Shown piece by piece: positions 39,181-50,361 of a stretch of DNA of 64,000 bases. Origin of the DNA: Simiduia agarivorans SA1 = DSM 21679 (GTDB lineage: Bacteria; Pseudomonadota; Gammaproteobacteria; Pseudomonadales; Cellvibrionaceae); the NCBI RefSeq assembly GCF_000305785.2, contig NC_018868.3, positions 2,700,001 through 2,764,000 on the forward strand, written 5' to 3'. The first letter of the stretch is position 1, and each line of letters begins with the position of its first letter. The translations under genes were made by a program, and so were the position numbers. The notes beneath the pieces were generated by a model. The model was not told where the DNA came from. It made no database searches and was given only the letters and a program-made list of their open reading frames with translations.

Positions 39181-41258
39181 ACCGCCGCGATTTATTGATT
39201 GAAATAGGCACTGAAGAGTTGCCACCCAAAGCCCTGAAGCAACTGTCGGCGGCTTTTTGCGACAGCCTTTGCCAAAGCCTGAGCGCCGCCGGCTGTCAGC
39301 ATGGCACGGTAACGCCCTATGCCGCACCGCGCCGGTTAGCAGTGCTGATCAAGGATGTGCCCACTCAAACGCCTGTGGTCAGCGTTGAAGTCTGGGGCCC
39401 GCCCGCGCGCATTGCATTCGACGACAAGGGTGAACTCACCAAAGCCGGTTTGGCCTTTGCCGATAAAAATGGCCTCAAGGCTGATCAACTGATCACCAAA
39501 AATGACGGCAAAGCAGACAAACTGTTCGCACAGATCAACAAAGGCGGCGATGCTATCGCTCAATTGATTCCCGCGATGGTTAACGACGCCTTGAACGCAC
39601 TGCCGATTCCCAAACGCATGCGCTGGGGCGCCAAGCGGGAGGAGTTTGTCCGGCCGGTGCATTGGTTGGTGATGTTAATGGGCGACGAGGTGATTGAAGG
39701 CTCCGTGATGGGTCTGACCGCCGGACGTGAAACCCGTGGCCACCGGTTCCATTGCAACCGCACCCTGGTGTTGGAAAAGGCCACCGATTACGCCGCGCAA
39801 TTGCAGTCGCCGGGTTACGTGATGGCGGATTTCGATGCCCGGCAAAAAACCATCGTGCAACAAGTCAATGACCAGGCCAAACGGTTGGGTGGCGTTGCGC
39901 AGATGGACCCGGCATTGTTGGATGAAGTGACCGCATTGGTGGAGTGGCCGGTGGCGCTTGCCGGCAAGTTCGAAGAGCGTTTTCTGGCGGTACCTGCCGA
40001 AGCCCTGATTTCGTCCATGGGCGAGCACCAGAAATACTTCCACGTGCTGGATAAAGACGGCAAGCTCATGCCGTACTTTATCACTGTGGCCAACCTCGAG
40101 AGTAAAGATCCCGCGCAGGTCATCGACGGCAACGAACGCGTCATCCGACCCCGCCTGTCTGACGCTGCTTTCTTTTTTGAAACCGATAAAAAAACCCGCC
40201 TGGATACCCAGCGAGAGCGATTGAAGACGATCGTGTTTCAGGCGCAACTCGGCACGTTGTACGACAAAACCGAGCGCATCGCCGGTTTAGCACACGTCAT
40301 CGCTGAGCGACTGGGCGCCGACGCCGCTGCCGCCCGGCGGGCGGCAGAGCTTTGTAAAAGCGACCTGGTCACGAATATGGTGGGCGAGTTCGATACCATG
40401 CAAGGTATTGCCGGTTACTACTACGCGCTCAACGATGGTGAGTCCGAAGAAGTGGCCAAAGCATTGAATGAGCAATACCTGCCACGTTTTGCCGGCGACG
40501 CGCTGCCAGAAACCACCACCGGCACCGTATTGGCATTGGCCGACCGGCTCGACACACTGGTGGGCATTTTCGGCATTGGCCAGTTACCCACGGGTTCCAA
40601 GGATCCGTTTGCCTTGCGTCGCGCCAGTCTCGGCGTGTTGCGCCTGCTGGTAGAGAAGCAGCTGCCATTGGACCTGAAGGCACTGGTGCAGGCCGCGATT
40701 GAACAGCATCAGCCATTGCCGGAGGCCAACGGCCTGGTGGACCAGGTGGTGGGTTACATGCTTGAACGCTTCCGCGCCTGGTATGAAGAAGCCAGTATCG
40801 CCACCGAAGTGTTCCTGTCTGTCGCAGCAAAATCATTGACCCAACCGCTGGATATCGACAATCGCGTCCAGGCCGTGCATGCCTTCAGTCAATTGCCGGA
40901 AGCCCAGGCGCTGGCTGCCGCCAACAAGCGGGTCGGTAACATCCTGGCCAAGCTTGATTCACTGCCGGCCGACGCTATCGATACTGACTTATTGGCAGAG
41001 CCGGCGGAGAAAGCCCTGGCTGAGGCAATAGCTGCAAAACGCGCCAGCACCCAGCCCCTGTTTGATCAGAGTGAGTATAAGTTGGCACTCACCAACCTGG
41101 CAGACCTCCAGGCTCCTGTAGACGCCTTCTTTGACCAGGTGATGGTGATGGCTGACGACGACGCCCTGCGGAACAATCGCCTGGCGTTATTACAGCAACT
41201 TCGCGCTCTTTTTCTGGAAGTTGCCGACATTTCCCAGCTGGTTCCAGCCAAGGCCTGA
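39177..41258 (+). CDS. glyS: Glycine-tRNA ligase beta subunit
   Basis: A 693-residue subunit beginning [16 protein letters not shown], the standard start. It shows the internal HD-like region and a C-terminal anticodon-binding domain (from about 590). It binds tRNA-Gly and is required for aminoacylation. Length is typical (about 690). It is followed three bases later by gmhB. Confidence 0.97.
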   Translation: MNRRDLLIEIGTEELPPKALKQLSAAFCDSLCQSLSAAGCQHGTVTPYAAPRRLAVLIKDVPTQTPVVSVEVWGPPARIAFDDKGELTKAGLAFADKNGLKADQLITKNDGKADKLFAQINKGGDAIAQLIPAMVNDALNALPIPKRMRWGAKREEFVRPVHWLVMLMGDEVIEGSVMGLTAGRETRGHRFHCNRTLVLEKATDYAAQLQSPGYVMADFDARQKTIVQQVNDQAKRLGGVAQMDPALLDEVTALVEWPVALAGKFEERFLAVPAEALISSMGEHQKYFHVLDKDGKLMPYFITVANLESKDPAQVIDGNERVIRPRLSDAAFFFETDKKTRLDTQRERLKTIVFQAQLGTLYDKTERIAGLAHVIAERLGADAAAARRAAELCKSDLVTNMVGEFDTMQGIAGYYYALNDGESEEVAKALNEQYLPRFAGDALPETTTGTVLALADRLDTLVGIFGIGQLPTGSKDPFALRRASLGVLRLLVEKQLPLDLKALVQAAIEQHQPLPEANGLVDQVVGYMLERFRAWYEEASIATEVFLSVAAKSLTQPLDIDNRVQAVHAFSQLPEAQALAAANKRVGNILAKLDSLPADAIDTDLLAEPAEKALAEAIAAKRASTQPLFDQSEYKLALTNLADLQAPVDAFFDQVMVMADDDALRNNRLALLQQLRALFLEVADISQLVPAKA

Positions 41259-41261
41259 TGC

Positions 41262-41831
41262 ATGGACGACAACCTCAAACTGGTGATACTCGACCGGGAC
41301 GGCGTGATCAACGAAGACTCGGATGCATTCATCAAATCCGAATCAGAGTGGGTTCCCCTGCCCGGCGCCATTGATGCCATGGCGAGCTTGTCCAAGGCCG
41401 GCTTTACGCTGGTGGTTGCCACCAACCAATCGGGATTGGCGCGTGGTTTGTTCGATCTCGATGATCTCGAAGCCATGCACGCCAAAATGGCCCAATTGGT
41501 GGAAAGCCAGGGTGGGGCATTATCAGCGGTGTTTTATTGTCCCCACGGGCCGGACGACGGCTGCAACTGCCGCAAACCCAAGCCCGGGCTGATCGACGCC
41601 ATCGAAGCGGAGTTTGATACCAGTGCTTCGGGTGTACCGCTGGTTGGCGATAGCTTGCGGGATCTTGAAGCAGGCATCAGTAAAGGCTGTGACCCCATTC
41701 TGGTGCTCACGGGCAAAGGCCGTAAAACCCAGGCCAGTATCGAACAGCAGGCACCTGATTGGGCGAACAAGCTGGTTGTCTGCGAAGATCTCGCCGCTGC
41801 AGCGCACCACATACAAACAGTTTACGGATAA
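41262..41831 (+). CDS. gmhB: D-glycero-D-manno-heptose 1,7-bisphosphate 7-phosphatase
   Basis: A 189-residue HAD phosphatase: nucleophile motif LDRDGVINED (Asp pair), the Thr/Ser motif ATNQSGLARG, the structural zinc loop CPHGPDDGCNCRKPKPG (three Cys and one His) and the final GDSLRDLEAG acid motif. It removes the 7-phosphate in ADP-heptose synthesis for lipopolysaccharide inner core. The glyS-gmhB-plsC order is common in pseudomonad-like bacteria. Confidence 0.92.
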   Translation: MDDNLKLVILDRDGVINEDSDAFIKSESEWVPLPGAIDAMASLSKAGFTLVVATNQSGLARGLFDLDDLEAMHAKMAQLVESQGGALSAVFYCPHGPDDGCNCRKPKPGLIDAIEAEFDTSASGVPLVGDSLRDLEAGISKGCDPILVLTGKGRKTQASIEQQAPDWANKLVVCEDLAAAAHHIQTVYG

Positions 41832-41836
41832 GCACC

Positions 41837-42550
41837 TTGTTACTCACACTAAGGAATTTGTTGTTTTACACGGTCTACTGGCTGTCTCTGCCGGTATTCA
41901 GTTTTACCGGCTTGTTGCTATGGCCGGTTACCAGCTACCGCTGGCGGTCCGGCTTTGTGACCTTGTGGAATCGACTCGTTGTGTGGTGGTTGAAAATCAC
42001 CTGCGGAGCGACCTATGAAATCCGCGGTCGGGAAAACCTTCCCAGCGGTCCGAGCGTGGTGTTGTCCAACCACCAGTCAGCCTGGGAAACCCTGGCATTG
42101 CAGTACTTGTTCAGCCCGGCTTCAACGGTACTGAAACGGGAGTTGTTAAACATCCCGGTATTCGGTTGGGGATTGAGGGCCATGGAACCCATCGCGATTG
42201 ATCGCAGCAACCCCAGAGAAGCCTTAAAAGCGGTGAAGGAGCAAGGGCAGGCCCGCCTCGCCAGCGGTAATCATGTGTTGATCTTCCCTGAGGGCACACG
42301 CAAAGCACCCGGTGAGTTGGGCAGCTTTGCCCGCTCCGGCGCCGATATTGCCTGCGCGGCCGGCGTGCCCATCGTACCGGTTGCACACAACGCCGGCACC
42401 GTTTGGCCCACCCGTCAGTGGAAAAAGCGCCCAGGGCATGTGGTATTGAGTATTGGTCCAAGCCTTCAGACCGAGGGAAACAACAGCAAACAGGTCACAG
42501 AACAAGCCCGTCAGTGGATCGAACAAGAACTGCATCGCATTGCCGGTTAA
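41837..42550 (+). CDS. plsC: 1-acyl-sn-glycerol-3-phosphate acyltransferase (PlsC-like)
   Basis: About 237 residues from a TTG at 41837; the frame is open upstream to 41759, but that part overlaps gmhB. A hydrophobic N-terminal segment anchors it to the membrane. The catalytic motif reads NHQSAWET, an HX4E variant usual for this branch, followed by FPEGTRKAPGELGSF. It acylates lysophosphatidate to phosphatidate. The start is uncertain since no strong ribosome-binding site is seen. Confidence 0.85.
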   Translation: MLLTLRNLLFYTVYWLSLPVFSFTGLLLWPVTSYRWRSGFVTLWNRLVVWWLKITCGATYEIRGRENLPSGPSVVLSNHQSAWETLALQYLFSPASTVLKRELLNIPVFGWGLRAMEPIAIDRSNPREALKAVKEQGQARLASGNHVLIFPEGTRKAPGELGSFARSGADIACAAGVPIVPVAHNAGTVWPTRQWKKRPGHVVLSIGPSLQTEGNNSKQVTEQARQWIEQELHRIAG

Positions 42551-42558
42551 GCATTGTA

Positions 42559-42600
42559 GGTAATAAAAAAGGCGGTCTTTAGACCGCCTTTTTTATTACC
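42559..42600. terminator. Bidirectional intrinsic terminator between plsC and gyrB
   Basis: A perfect inverted repeat with 20-base arms and a 2-base loop: GGTAATAAAAAAGGCGGTCT, then TT, then its exact complement. Each strand ends in TTTTTT after a GC-rich stem, so it can terminate both convergent operons. Confidence 0.92.
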
Positions 42601-42608
42601 GGATGTTT

Positions 42609-45023
<2,415 letters not shown>

Positions 45024-45038
45024 TCAGGTCACTCCAAA

Positions 45039-46142
45039 TCAACCATTATTTTGTTCTAATTTGCTTATCACACCTTGTTCCACGTGGAACAAGTCGAAGG
45101 AAACGCCCAAGGCCTGCCAGGCGCCCGTCAATTGCCCAGGGTCTATGCCGGTCACAAATATCTGGGCATCCAACGCTAACAGCCACTGCGCAAGCAGTTG
45201 CCTATGTTCTTCATCTAGTTCCGCTGGCAGATCATCCAACAGGTATACACAGGTTCTGTGTGTCGTCTGCTGAAATACCTGGCCAGCGCTGATTTTTAGT
45301 GCACAGGCCAGTATTTTTTGCTGACCACGAGAAAGAAACTCTTCTGCAGGCGCCCTGTTCAAGCGTATTCTCAAATCCGCCCGGTGTGGTCCAAGAAGGG
45401 TGTAGCCGGATGCTCGATCCCTGTCTAACCCTTCTTGCAGCACATCAACCAGATTCTGGTCGGCAGGCCAACCACGGTGGTATTCAAGGGTCAGATCAGC
45501 CAATGCCGGGACCGTGCCCTTAAGCGCGTTAAAAGCATCTTTAAATCGCGTGAAAGCCTGCTGCCGACACTGATCCAACAGCCCGGCTTCCTTTGCCAGC
45601 AGCGAGTCCCAGACAGCCAATGCAGAAGCCTCTATTCTACCAGAACGCAGCAGACTATTGCGCTGTTTCAGCGCCCTGCGGACCTGCTGCCAGGCCGGGA
45701 AGAACTGTTGTTCCACGTGGAACACCAACCAATCCAAGAACTGACGCCGCTCGCCCGGCCCGCCGGTGATTAACTCAAAGGTGTCTGCATAAATACTTTG
45801 CACGGGCAATACTTTCGCCAACTCTGCCGCCGACCCGACAGCTTCACCATTGAGCCTGAACTGGTCCTGTGACCGTCGATTACGTTCTACACCGAGCTTA
45901 TCTGCCCTCCCCTGGGCTTTGATCACCCCGAAAACGACCACAGACGGCTGATCGGTCTGAATGAGTGGCTTCAGTTTATGAGAACGAAAGGATCGACCAC
46001 GCCCCAACAAGGATATGGCTTCGAGAACACTGGTTTTACCCGCGCCGTTCTCACCAAAAAAGAGGTTAATCCGAGGGTGAAACTGCAGTTTAGCCGCGGT
46101 GATATTGCGGAAATGCTGGATATGAAGAGTATCGATAGACAT
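45039..46142 (-). CDS. recF: DNA replication and repair protein RecF
   Basis: A 367-residue SMC-like ATPase with Walker A FFGENGAGKTSVLEAI near residue 29, and the signature and Walker B region LSRGQQKILACALKI ... YLLDDLPAELDEEHR. It loads RecA at gaps with RecO and RecR. Two parS palindromes lie within its coding sequence, both encoding FHVEQ. Its ATG directly follows the T-tract of a hairpin, with no usual Shine-Dalgarno. Confidence 0.96.
   Translation of the reverse strand: MSIDTLHIQHFRNITAAKLQFHPRINLFFGENGAGKTSVLEAISLLGRGRSFRSHKLKPLIQTDQPSVVVFGVIKAQGRADKLGVERNRRSQDQFRLNGEAVGSAAELAKVLPVQSIYADTFELITGGPGERRQFLDWLVFHVEQQFFPAWQQVRRALKQRNSLLRSGRIEASALAVWDSLLAKEAGLLDQCRQQAFTRFKDAFNALKGTVPALADLTLEYHRGWPADQNLVDVLQEGLDRDRASGYTLLGPHRADLRIRLNRAPAEEFLSRGQQKILACALKISAGQVFQQTTHRTCVYLLDDLPAELDEEHRQLLAQWLLALDAQIFVTGIDPGQLTGAWQALGVSFDLFHVEQGVISKLEQNNG
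45076..45091. promoter_or_regulatory. parS site 1
   Basis: A perfect 16-base palindrome TGTTCCACGTGGAACA, matching the chromosomal ParB-binding consensus of gammaproteobacteria. It lies in the 3' end of recF, in the non-conserved C-terminal tail, and encodes FHVEQ. Confidence 0.93.
45709..45724. promoter_or_regulatory. parS site 2
   Basis: A second identical TGTTCCACGTGGAACA, 633 bases from site 1, in the middle of recF within the segment encoding WLVFHVEQQF. ParB is encoded at 57459-58358. Confidence 0.93.
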
Positions 46143-46167
46143 AAAAAAGGCGACCTGAACGGTCGCC
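46143..46167 (-). terminator. Terminator-like hairpin directly before recF
   Basis: On the minus strand GGCGACC, GTTCA loop, GGTCGCC, then TTTTTT and immediately the recF ATG. The 38-base dnaN-recF gap is almost wholly this hairpin, so it could attenuate recF and gyrB expression relative to dnaA and dnaN. Confidence 0.75.
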
Positions 46168-46180
46168 CTATCGCTGTTGA

Positions 46181-47284
46181 TTACAGGCGCATTGGCATTA
46201 CAACGTAGGCCGAATCACCATTTTCCGGCGCCTCTAGCAAGGCGCTGCTGTTGGAATCGGCAAGCGTTATTTTGACGTTTTCTGTATTCAACACATTAGT
46301 GACATCCAACAGGTAACTGACATTGAATCCGATTTCCATGGACTCACCGGTATAATCAACGGTTACAGTTTCTTCTGCCTCTTCCTGCTCTGGATTGTTG
46401 GCTACGATGGTTAACTGGCCAGCTTCTAACTGCAATCGAACACCACGGTATTTTTCATTGGATAAGATGGCCGTGCGCCCAAACGCCTGCTTCAACTCTT
46501 CCCGAACGCCGATGATCACCCGTGAACCACCCTTGGGAAGGACGCGTTCATAGTCGGGGAACTTGCCGTCCACCAGCTTGCTGGTAAAGGTGAAATCCGT
46601 GGTTACGGCTCGCACATGATTAGCACCTAGCACCACCTCTGCTGTTTGGTCACCATCACTCAACAGACGTGCAAGCTCAATCACGCCCTTTCTGGGGAGA
46701 ATCGCCTGAACTTTTTCCGCACTTTGAATCTCCATGGTGCGCGTGCACATGGCCAAACGATGGCCATCCGTCGCAACCACACGCAATTGACCGGACGTAA
46801 CCTCCCAAAGCATACCGTTCAGATAATAGCGAACGTCTTGCTGCGCCATCGCAAAGGACGTGCTATCAATTAAACGTTTGATATCTTTTTGCGGGCAGGT
46901 GAACGACAGATCACTGGGCCCATCTTCTACATTGGGGAAATCATTGGCCGGCAAGGTAGACAGCGTAAAACGGCTACGGCCGCTCTTAACCATCAGCTTT
47001 TGGTTGTCTTCTTTGAATTCAATATCAGCGCCATCGGGCAATGAGCGACAGATGTCGAGTAACTTACGCGCAGGCACGGTAATCTCACCAGAATCACCCG
47101 GGTGTTCCAGCTGAATCCGCCCCACAATTTCCACTTCGAGATCAGTACCGGTGAGTGACAGTTTTTCGCCATCCAACACGATCAATACGTTAGACAAGAC
47201 CGGCAACGTCTGACGCCGCTCGACCACACCGGCGACCAATTGCAACGGTTTTAACAACGCATCCCGCGATACTGTAAATTTCAT
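46181..47284 (-). CDS. dnaN: DNA polymerase III beta clamp
   Basis: A 367-residue sliding clamp, starting at the ATG at 47284 (MKFTVSRDALLKPLQLV) rather than the GTG two codons earlier. It has three structurally similar domains, and the C terminus SAYVVMPMRL is the clamp signature. It tethers polymerase III and other enzymes to DNA. Second gene in the dnaA operon. Confidence 0.98.
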   Translation of the reverse strand: MKFTVSRDALLKPLQLVAGVVERRQTLPVLSNVLIVLDGEKLSLTGTDLEVEIVGRIQLEHPGDSGEITVPARKLLDICRSLPDGADIEFKEDNQKLMVKSGRSRFTLSTLPANDFPNVEDGPSDLSFTCPQKDIKRLIDSTSFAMAQQDVRYYLNGMLWEVTSGQLRVVATDGHRLAMCTRTMEIQSAEKVQAILPRKGVIELARLLSDGDQTAEVVLGANHVRAVTTDFTFTSKLVDGKFPDYERVLPKGGSRVIIGVREELKQAFGRTAILSNEKYRGVRLQLEAGQLTIVANNPEQEEAEETVTVDYTGESMEIGFNVSYLLDVTNVLNTENVKITLADSNSSALLEAPENGDSAYVVMPMRL

Positions 47285-47372
47285 AACCACTCTCTTATAG
47301 GAAATCTAATAGGTCAGTTTGGGCTTATTATATCCAGATTACTCTGCGGTTGTTGCAGGCGTTCCGGGCTTT

Positions 47373-48797
47373 TTAGCTGGTGAGCAGCCGTTGCAAATTT
47401 TTTGTATCCTCGCGGATATCAGCGCTTTCCTCTTGCAGCTCTTTGATCTTACGGCACGCGTGCAACACCGTGGTATGGTCGCGACCGCCAAAGGCTTCAC
47501 CGATTTCCGGCAGACTGTGGTTGGTCAGCTCTTTGGCCAGGCTCATCGCTACCTGGCGAGGACGTGCAACAGACCGACTGCGCCGCTTGGAATGCAAATC
47601 GCTGACTTTTATTTTGTAATATTCCGCCACTACCCGCTGGATATTATCGATCGATACCTGTTTATCCTGCAGCGCCAACAGATCTTTGAGTGACTCCCTC
47701 ACCAACTCCACGTCTATCGGTCTGCCGGTAAAACTGGCATTGGCGACAACCCGTTTTAACGCGCCTTCGAGCTCTCGCACATTGGAACGTATCCGTTGGG
47801 CAATAAAAAACGCGGCATCATGAGGTAATGTCAGATTTTGCTGAGTCGCCTTTTTCATCAGGATGGCCACCCGGGTTTCGAGCTCCGGCGGCTCTACAGC
47901 CACCGTTAATCCCCAACCGAAGCGCGATTTTAATCGCTCTTCTAGCCCTTCAATCTCCCTGGGATAACGGTCACAGGTCAGAATGATTTGCTGCCCACCC
48001 TCTAATAACGCATTAAAGGTGTGGAAAAACTCTTCCTGCGAACGCTCCTTGCCGGCAAAAAATTGAATATCGTCAATGAGCAGTGCGTCGAGCGACCGGT
48101 AGTAACGCTTAAAATCGTTGATGGCATTGAGCTGCAATGCCTTCACCATATCCGCAACAAAACGTTCGGAATGCAGGTAAAGAATTTTTGCGTTCGGGTT
48201 TCGCTCTAACATGGCGTTACCCACGGCGTGCATCAAGTGGGTCTTACCCAATCCAACGCCACCATAAATAAACAGGGGGTTATAGGCCCCGCCGGGATTT
48301 TCGGCCACCTGCCGTGCTGCTGCCAGGCCCAACTGGTTGGACTTACCCTCAACAAAGCGCGGAAAGGTAAACTGGGTATTCAGGCGATGTTGGTGCTTCA
48401 GACCACCATCCACATTGGCAGCGCGTTCTTGTGGCGCAGTGGCCCGCGCTGGCTCAGGAGCAACAACCTCCCTCACCTGCACGGCATCCTGGCTCACGGG
48501 CGACGTGGCCCGTGATCGCACAGCTGGCTGTTGGCGGTTAGCCACGCCCAACACCACTTCTATACTGTCACCGGCCTGGGAGCTCACCAGCTCGGCAATG
48601 CGCGGCAGAAACTTATCGGACACCCAGGACTTAATAAACTGGTTGGGCGCCAGCAGCGTGAGTTGGGCATGCCCAGCGCTCACATCCAGTTGAAGCGGGC
48701 GAATCCAGGTGTTGAACTGCTCGGGCGAGAGTTCATTTTGCAGGCTGGTCACGCACTGGTTCCAGATTGTTTCTGGCAAAGGGATATCCCCCAACAT
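47373..48797 (-). CDS. dnaA: Chromosomal replication initiator DnaA
   Basis: A 474-residue AAA+ initiator. Domain I 1-90 ([21 protein letters not shown]), a variable linker to about 135, the ATPase with Walker [17 protein letters not shown] and Walker [10 protein letters not shown], and the C-terminal DNA-binding domain with [15 protein letters not shown] start at the ATG at 48797; a TTG precedes it. It opens the origin, and perfect DnaA boxes lie at 49235, 49367, 53657 and 53848. Confidence 0.97.
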   Translation of the reverse strand: MLGDIPLPETIWNQCVTSLQNELSPEQFNTWIRPLQLDVSAGHAQLTLLAPNQFIKSWVSDKFLPRIAELVSSQAGDSIEVVLGVANRQQPAVRSRATSPVSQDAVQVREVVAPEPARATAPQERAANVDGGLKHQHRLNTQFTFPRFVEGKSNQLGLAAARQVAENPGGAYNPLFIYGGVGLGKTHLMHAVGNAMLERNPNAKILYLHSERFVADMVKALQLNAINDFKRYYRSLDALLIDDIQFFAGKERSQEEFFHTFNALLEGGQQIILTCDRYPREIEGLEERLKSRFGWGLTVAVEPPELETRVAILMKKATQQNLTLPHDAAFFIAQRIRSNVRELEGALKRVVANASFTGRPIDVELVRESLKDLLALQDKQVSIDNIQRVVAEYYKIKVSDLHSKRRSRSVARPRQVAMSLAKELTNHSLPEIGEAFGGRDHTTVLHACRKIKELQEESADIREDTKNLQRLLTS

Positions 48798-49234
48798 CAA
48801 TTGGCTTTCAAAATAATTCAGAAAAAATCGCTGACAAAGACTCTGGGTGGCAGCCTGTAAGCCCCACCGAATAACCGGTCAGGGGTTCTTTATTATCAGG
48901 TCACACCGTATCTTTTGATCACTATCTCGCGCGCAACACCGGCAAGATTGGGGAAGCGAATCGTTTCAGCGTTTGCTTATTCCCTTTCCACTTCCCCGGC
49001 TCTCGGATACAAGCACCGATTACAAGCTCCCCTTACAAGCTCCTATTAACTGAAATAGTCGATTACGGTTAATAGGCACCCGAACATCAGGTAGTGCAAC
49101 CTGCTCCGGTCATTCTGGAACGCTGCGAAAAAAACACTCAAACGGCGTCATTTCTCACCAGCTCCGCCCCCAAACTGAACACCGGAAAACGAGTCCTTAG
49201 CGAAGGTGGATTATTCTACCTGTGTCGGTTTGAG

Positions 49235-49243
49235 TTATCCACA
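49235..49243 (+). promoter_or_regulatory. DnaA box TTATCCACA
   Basis: Perfect match to the DnaA-box consensus, just upstream of the A/T-rich stretch in the dnaA-rpmH spacer. Confidence 0.85.
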
Positions 49244-49366
49244 GACAATCTCAGGTTTGTTCGCATATTATTTTAATTTGTTTATTTTTCAATAAGTTAA
49301 CTATCAATTTCTGAGTGAATCGCTGGATCCGTAACCTTAGCGCATACTCAATCATGGTTTATAAAC

Positions 49367-49375
49367 TGTGGATAA
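49367..49375 (-). promoter_or_regulatory. DnaA box (TGTGGATAA)
   Basis: Perfect DnaA box on the minus strand, facing the box at 49235 across the A/T-rich stretch. Confidence 0.85.
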
Positions 49376-49493
49376 ATATCTGAATAAGTAGGTGATAAGT
49401 GGGGTAAAACCGGCGCATTAGTTGTCGTAAAAACAAACAACCACAACATCTGGTAGCATGCCGTCAGCGCCCAAAAATTATGCAACTTTTACG

Positions 49494-49522
49494 TTGATTT
49501 ACCCCTCCCGATTCATTAGAAT
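49494..49522 (+). promoter_or_regulatory. Promoter for rpmH-rnpA-yidD-yidC
   Basis: TTGATT (49494-49499), 17-base spacer, TAGAAT (49517-49522), about 70 bases before rpmH. Confidence 0.55.
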
Positions 49523-49590
49523 CCGCCCTCTTTTCGCGTACTGGTTGCGCGATTGATCCACCCCATATTTATTTGGCAGGTTTTAGTTCC

Positions 49591-49728
49591 ATGAAAAGAA
49601 CATTTCAGCCCAGCAATCTGAAGCGCGCCCGCGTACATGGTTTCCGTGCTCGCATGGCTACCAAGAATGGTCGCAAAGTTCTGGCCGCTCGTCGCGCCAA
49701 GGGTCGTAAGCAGCTTTCCGTTGCTTAA
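49591..49728 (+). CDS. rpmH: 50S ribosomal protein L34
   Basis: A 45-residue, very basic protein: [19 protein letters not shown] begins it, followed by [20 protein letters not shown]. This is the full L34 signature, one residue longer than the common 44. It is first in the operon with rnpA and lies next to the candidate origin, as in most bacteria. Confidence 0.98.
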   Translation: MKRTFQPSNLKRARVHGFRARMATKNGRKVLAARRAKGRKQLSVA

Positions 49729-49747
49729 TCCCTCCTGAGGTTCTGGG

Positions 49748-50116
49748 GTGTCAGCCCAAACGTACGGCAAAACGCTGCGTTTGCTGAGCCCCGGAGACTT
49801 CAAGCAGGTCTTTGACAAGGCCACATTCCGCGCACCACACCAGCATTTTATGCTTCTCGCATGCAGCAATGGGTTAGAACACCCAAGGCTCGGCTTAGTC
49901 ATTTCTAAAAAAAATGTCCGTCACGCGGTCAACCGTAATCGCATAAAACGCCAGGTGCGCGAATACTTTCGGCTGCATCAACAAGAACTGCCCGCCATAG
50001 ATTGTATTTTTCTGGCGCGCCGCGGTTTGGATCAGGTGGATTCCCCCACACTGGTCAAACAGTTACAGGCCCAGTTCAAACGTCTGAGTAAAAAAGCACT
50101 GCGAGACAACCCGTAA
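49748..50116 (+). CDS. rnpA: Ribonuclease P protein component
   Basis: A 122-residue basic protein starting at GTG. The RNR motif NRNRIKRQVREYFR, which contacts the P RNA, is intact, as is the central GLVISKKNVRHAV. It helps process tRNA 5' ends. It lies 19 bases after rpmH and 6 bases before yidD. Confidence 0.95.
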   Translation: MSAQTYGKTLRLLSPGDFKQVFDKATFRAPHQHFMLLACSNGLEHPRLGLVISKKNVRHAVNRNRIKRQVREYFRLHQQELPAIDCIFLARRGLDQVDSPTLVKQLQAQFKRLSKKALRDNP

Positions 50117-50122
50117 CCAACC

Positions 50123-50359
50123 ATGAAATGGTTGATGCTCGGGTTTATCAAAGTCTACCGATGGCTATTGAGTCCCTGGATTGGCAACCAATGCCGCTTT
50201 CACCCCACCTGCTCCGTGTATGCTGAAGAAGCAATAAAAAAGTACGGGGCCATAAAAGGGGGTTATTTAATGTGCGCGCGCCTTATAAAATGCCACCCCT
50301 GGCATCCGGGCGGTTTTGATCCCGTGCCCGGTACCCCACAAGACATCCAAAACGGCTGA
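50123..50359 (+). CDS. yidD: Membrane protein insertion efficiency factor YidD
   Basis: A 78-residue amphipathic protein with the family motifs YRWLLSPWIGNQCRFHPTCS and RLIKCHPWHPGGFDPVP. It sits between rnpA and yidC, where it aids YidC-mediated insertion. Two bases separate it from yidC. Confidence 0.95.
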   Translation: MKWLMLGFIKVYRWLLSPWIGNQCRFHPTCSVYAEEAIKKYGAIKGGYLMCARLIKCHPWHPGGFDPVPGTPQDIQNG

Positions 50360-50361
50360 CA

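Larger units (their letters stand above)
48798..49590. other. dnaA-rpmH intergenic region, candidate oriC
   Basis: A 793-base gene-free region between divergent dnaA and rpmH. It has two perfect DnaA boxes (49235-49243 on plus, 49367-49375 on minus) flanking an A/T-rich stretch (about 49258-49315) that could unwind. This is the oriC position in pseudomonads. Short open frames here lack support. Confidence 0.7.

Noticed and set aside
42040..42100. PlsC catalytic motif with Glu instead of Asp (HX4E) as a possible defect
   Set aside because: NHQSAWET is the usual form in this branch of the family, so it is not evidence of inactivity.
49094..49276. 60-codon frame in the dnaA-rpmH spacer
   Set aside because: It runs through a DnaA box, with no homology or initiation signal; treated as origin DNA.
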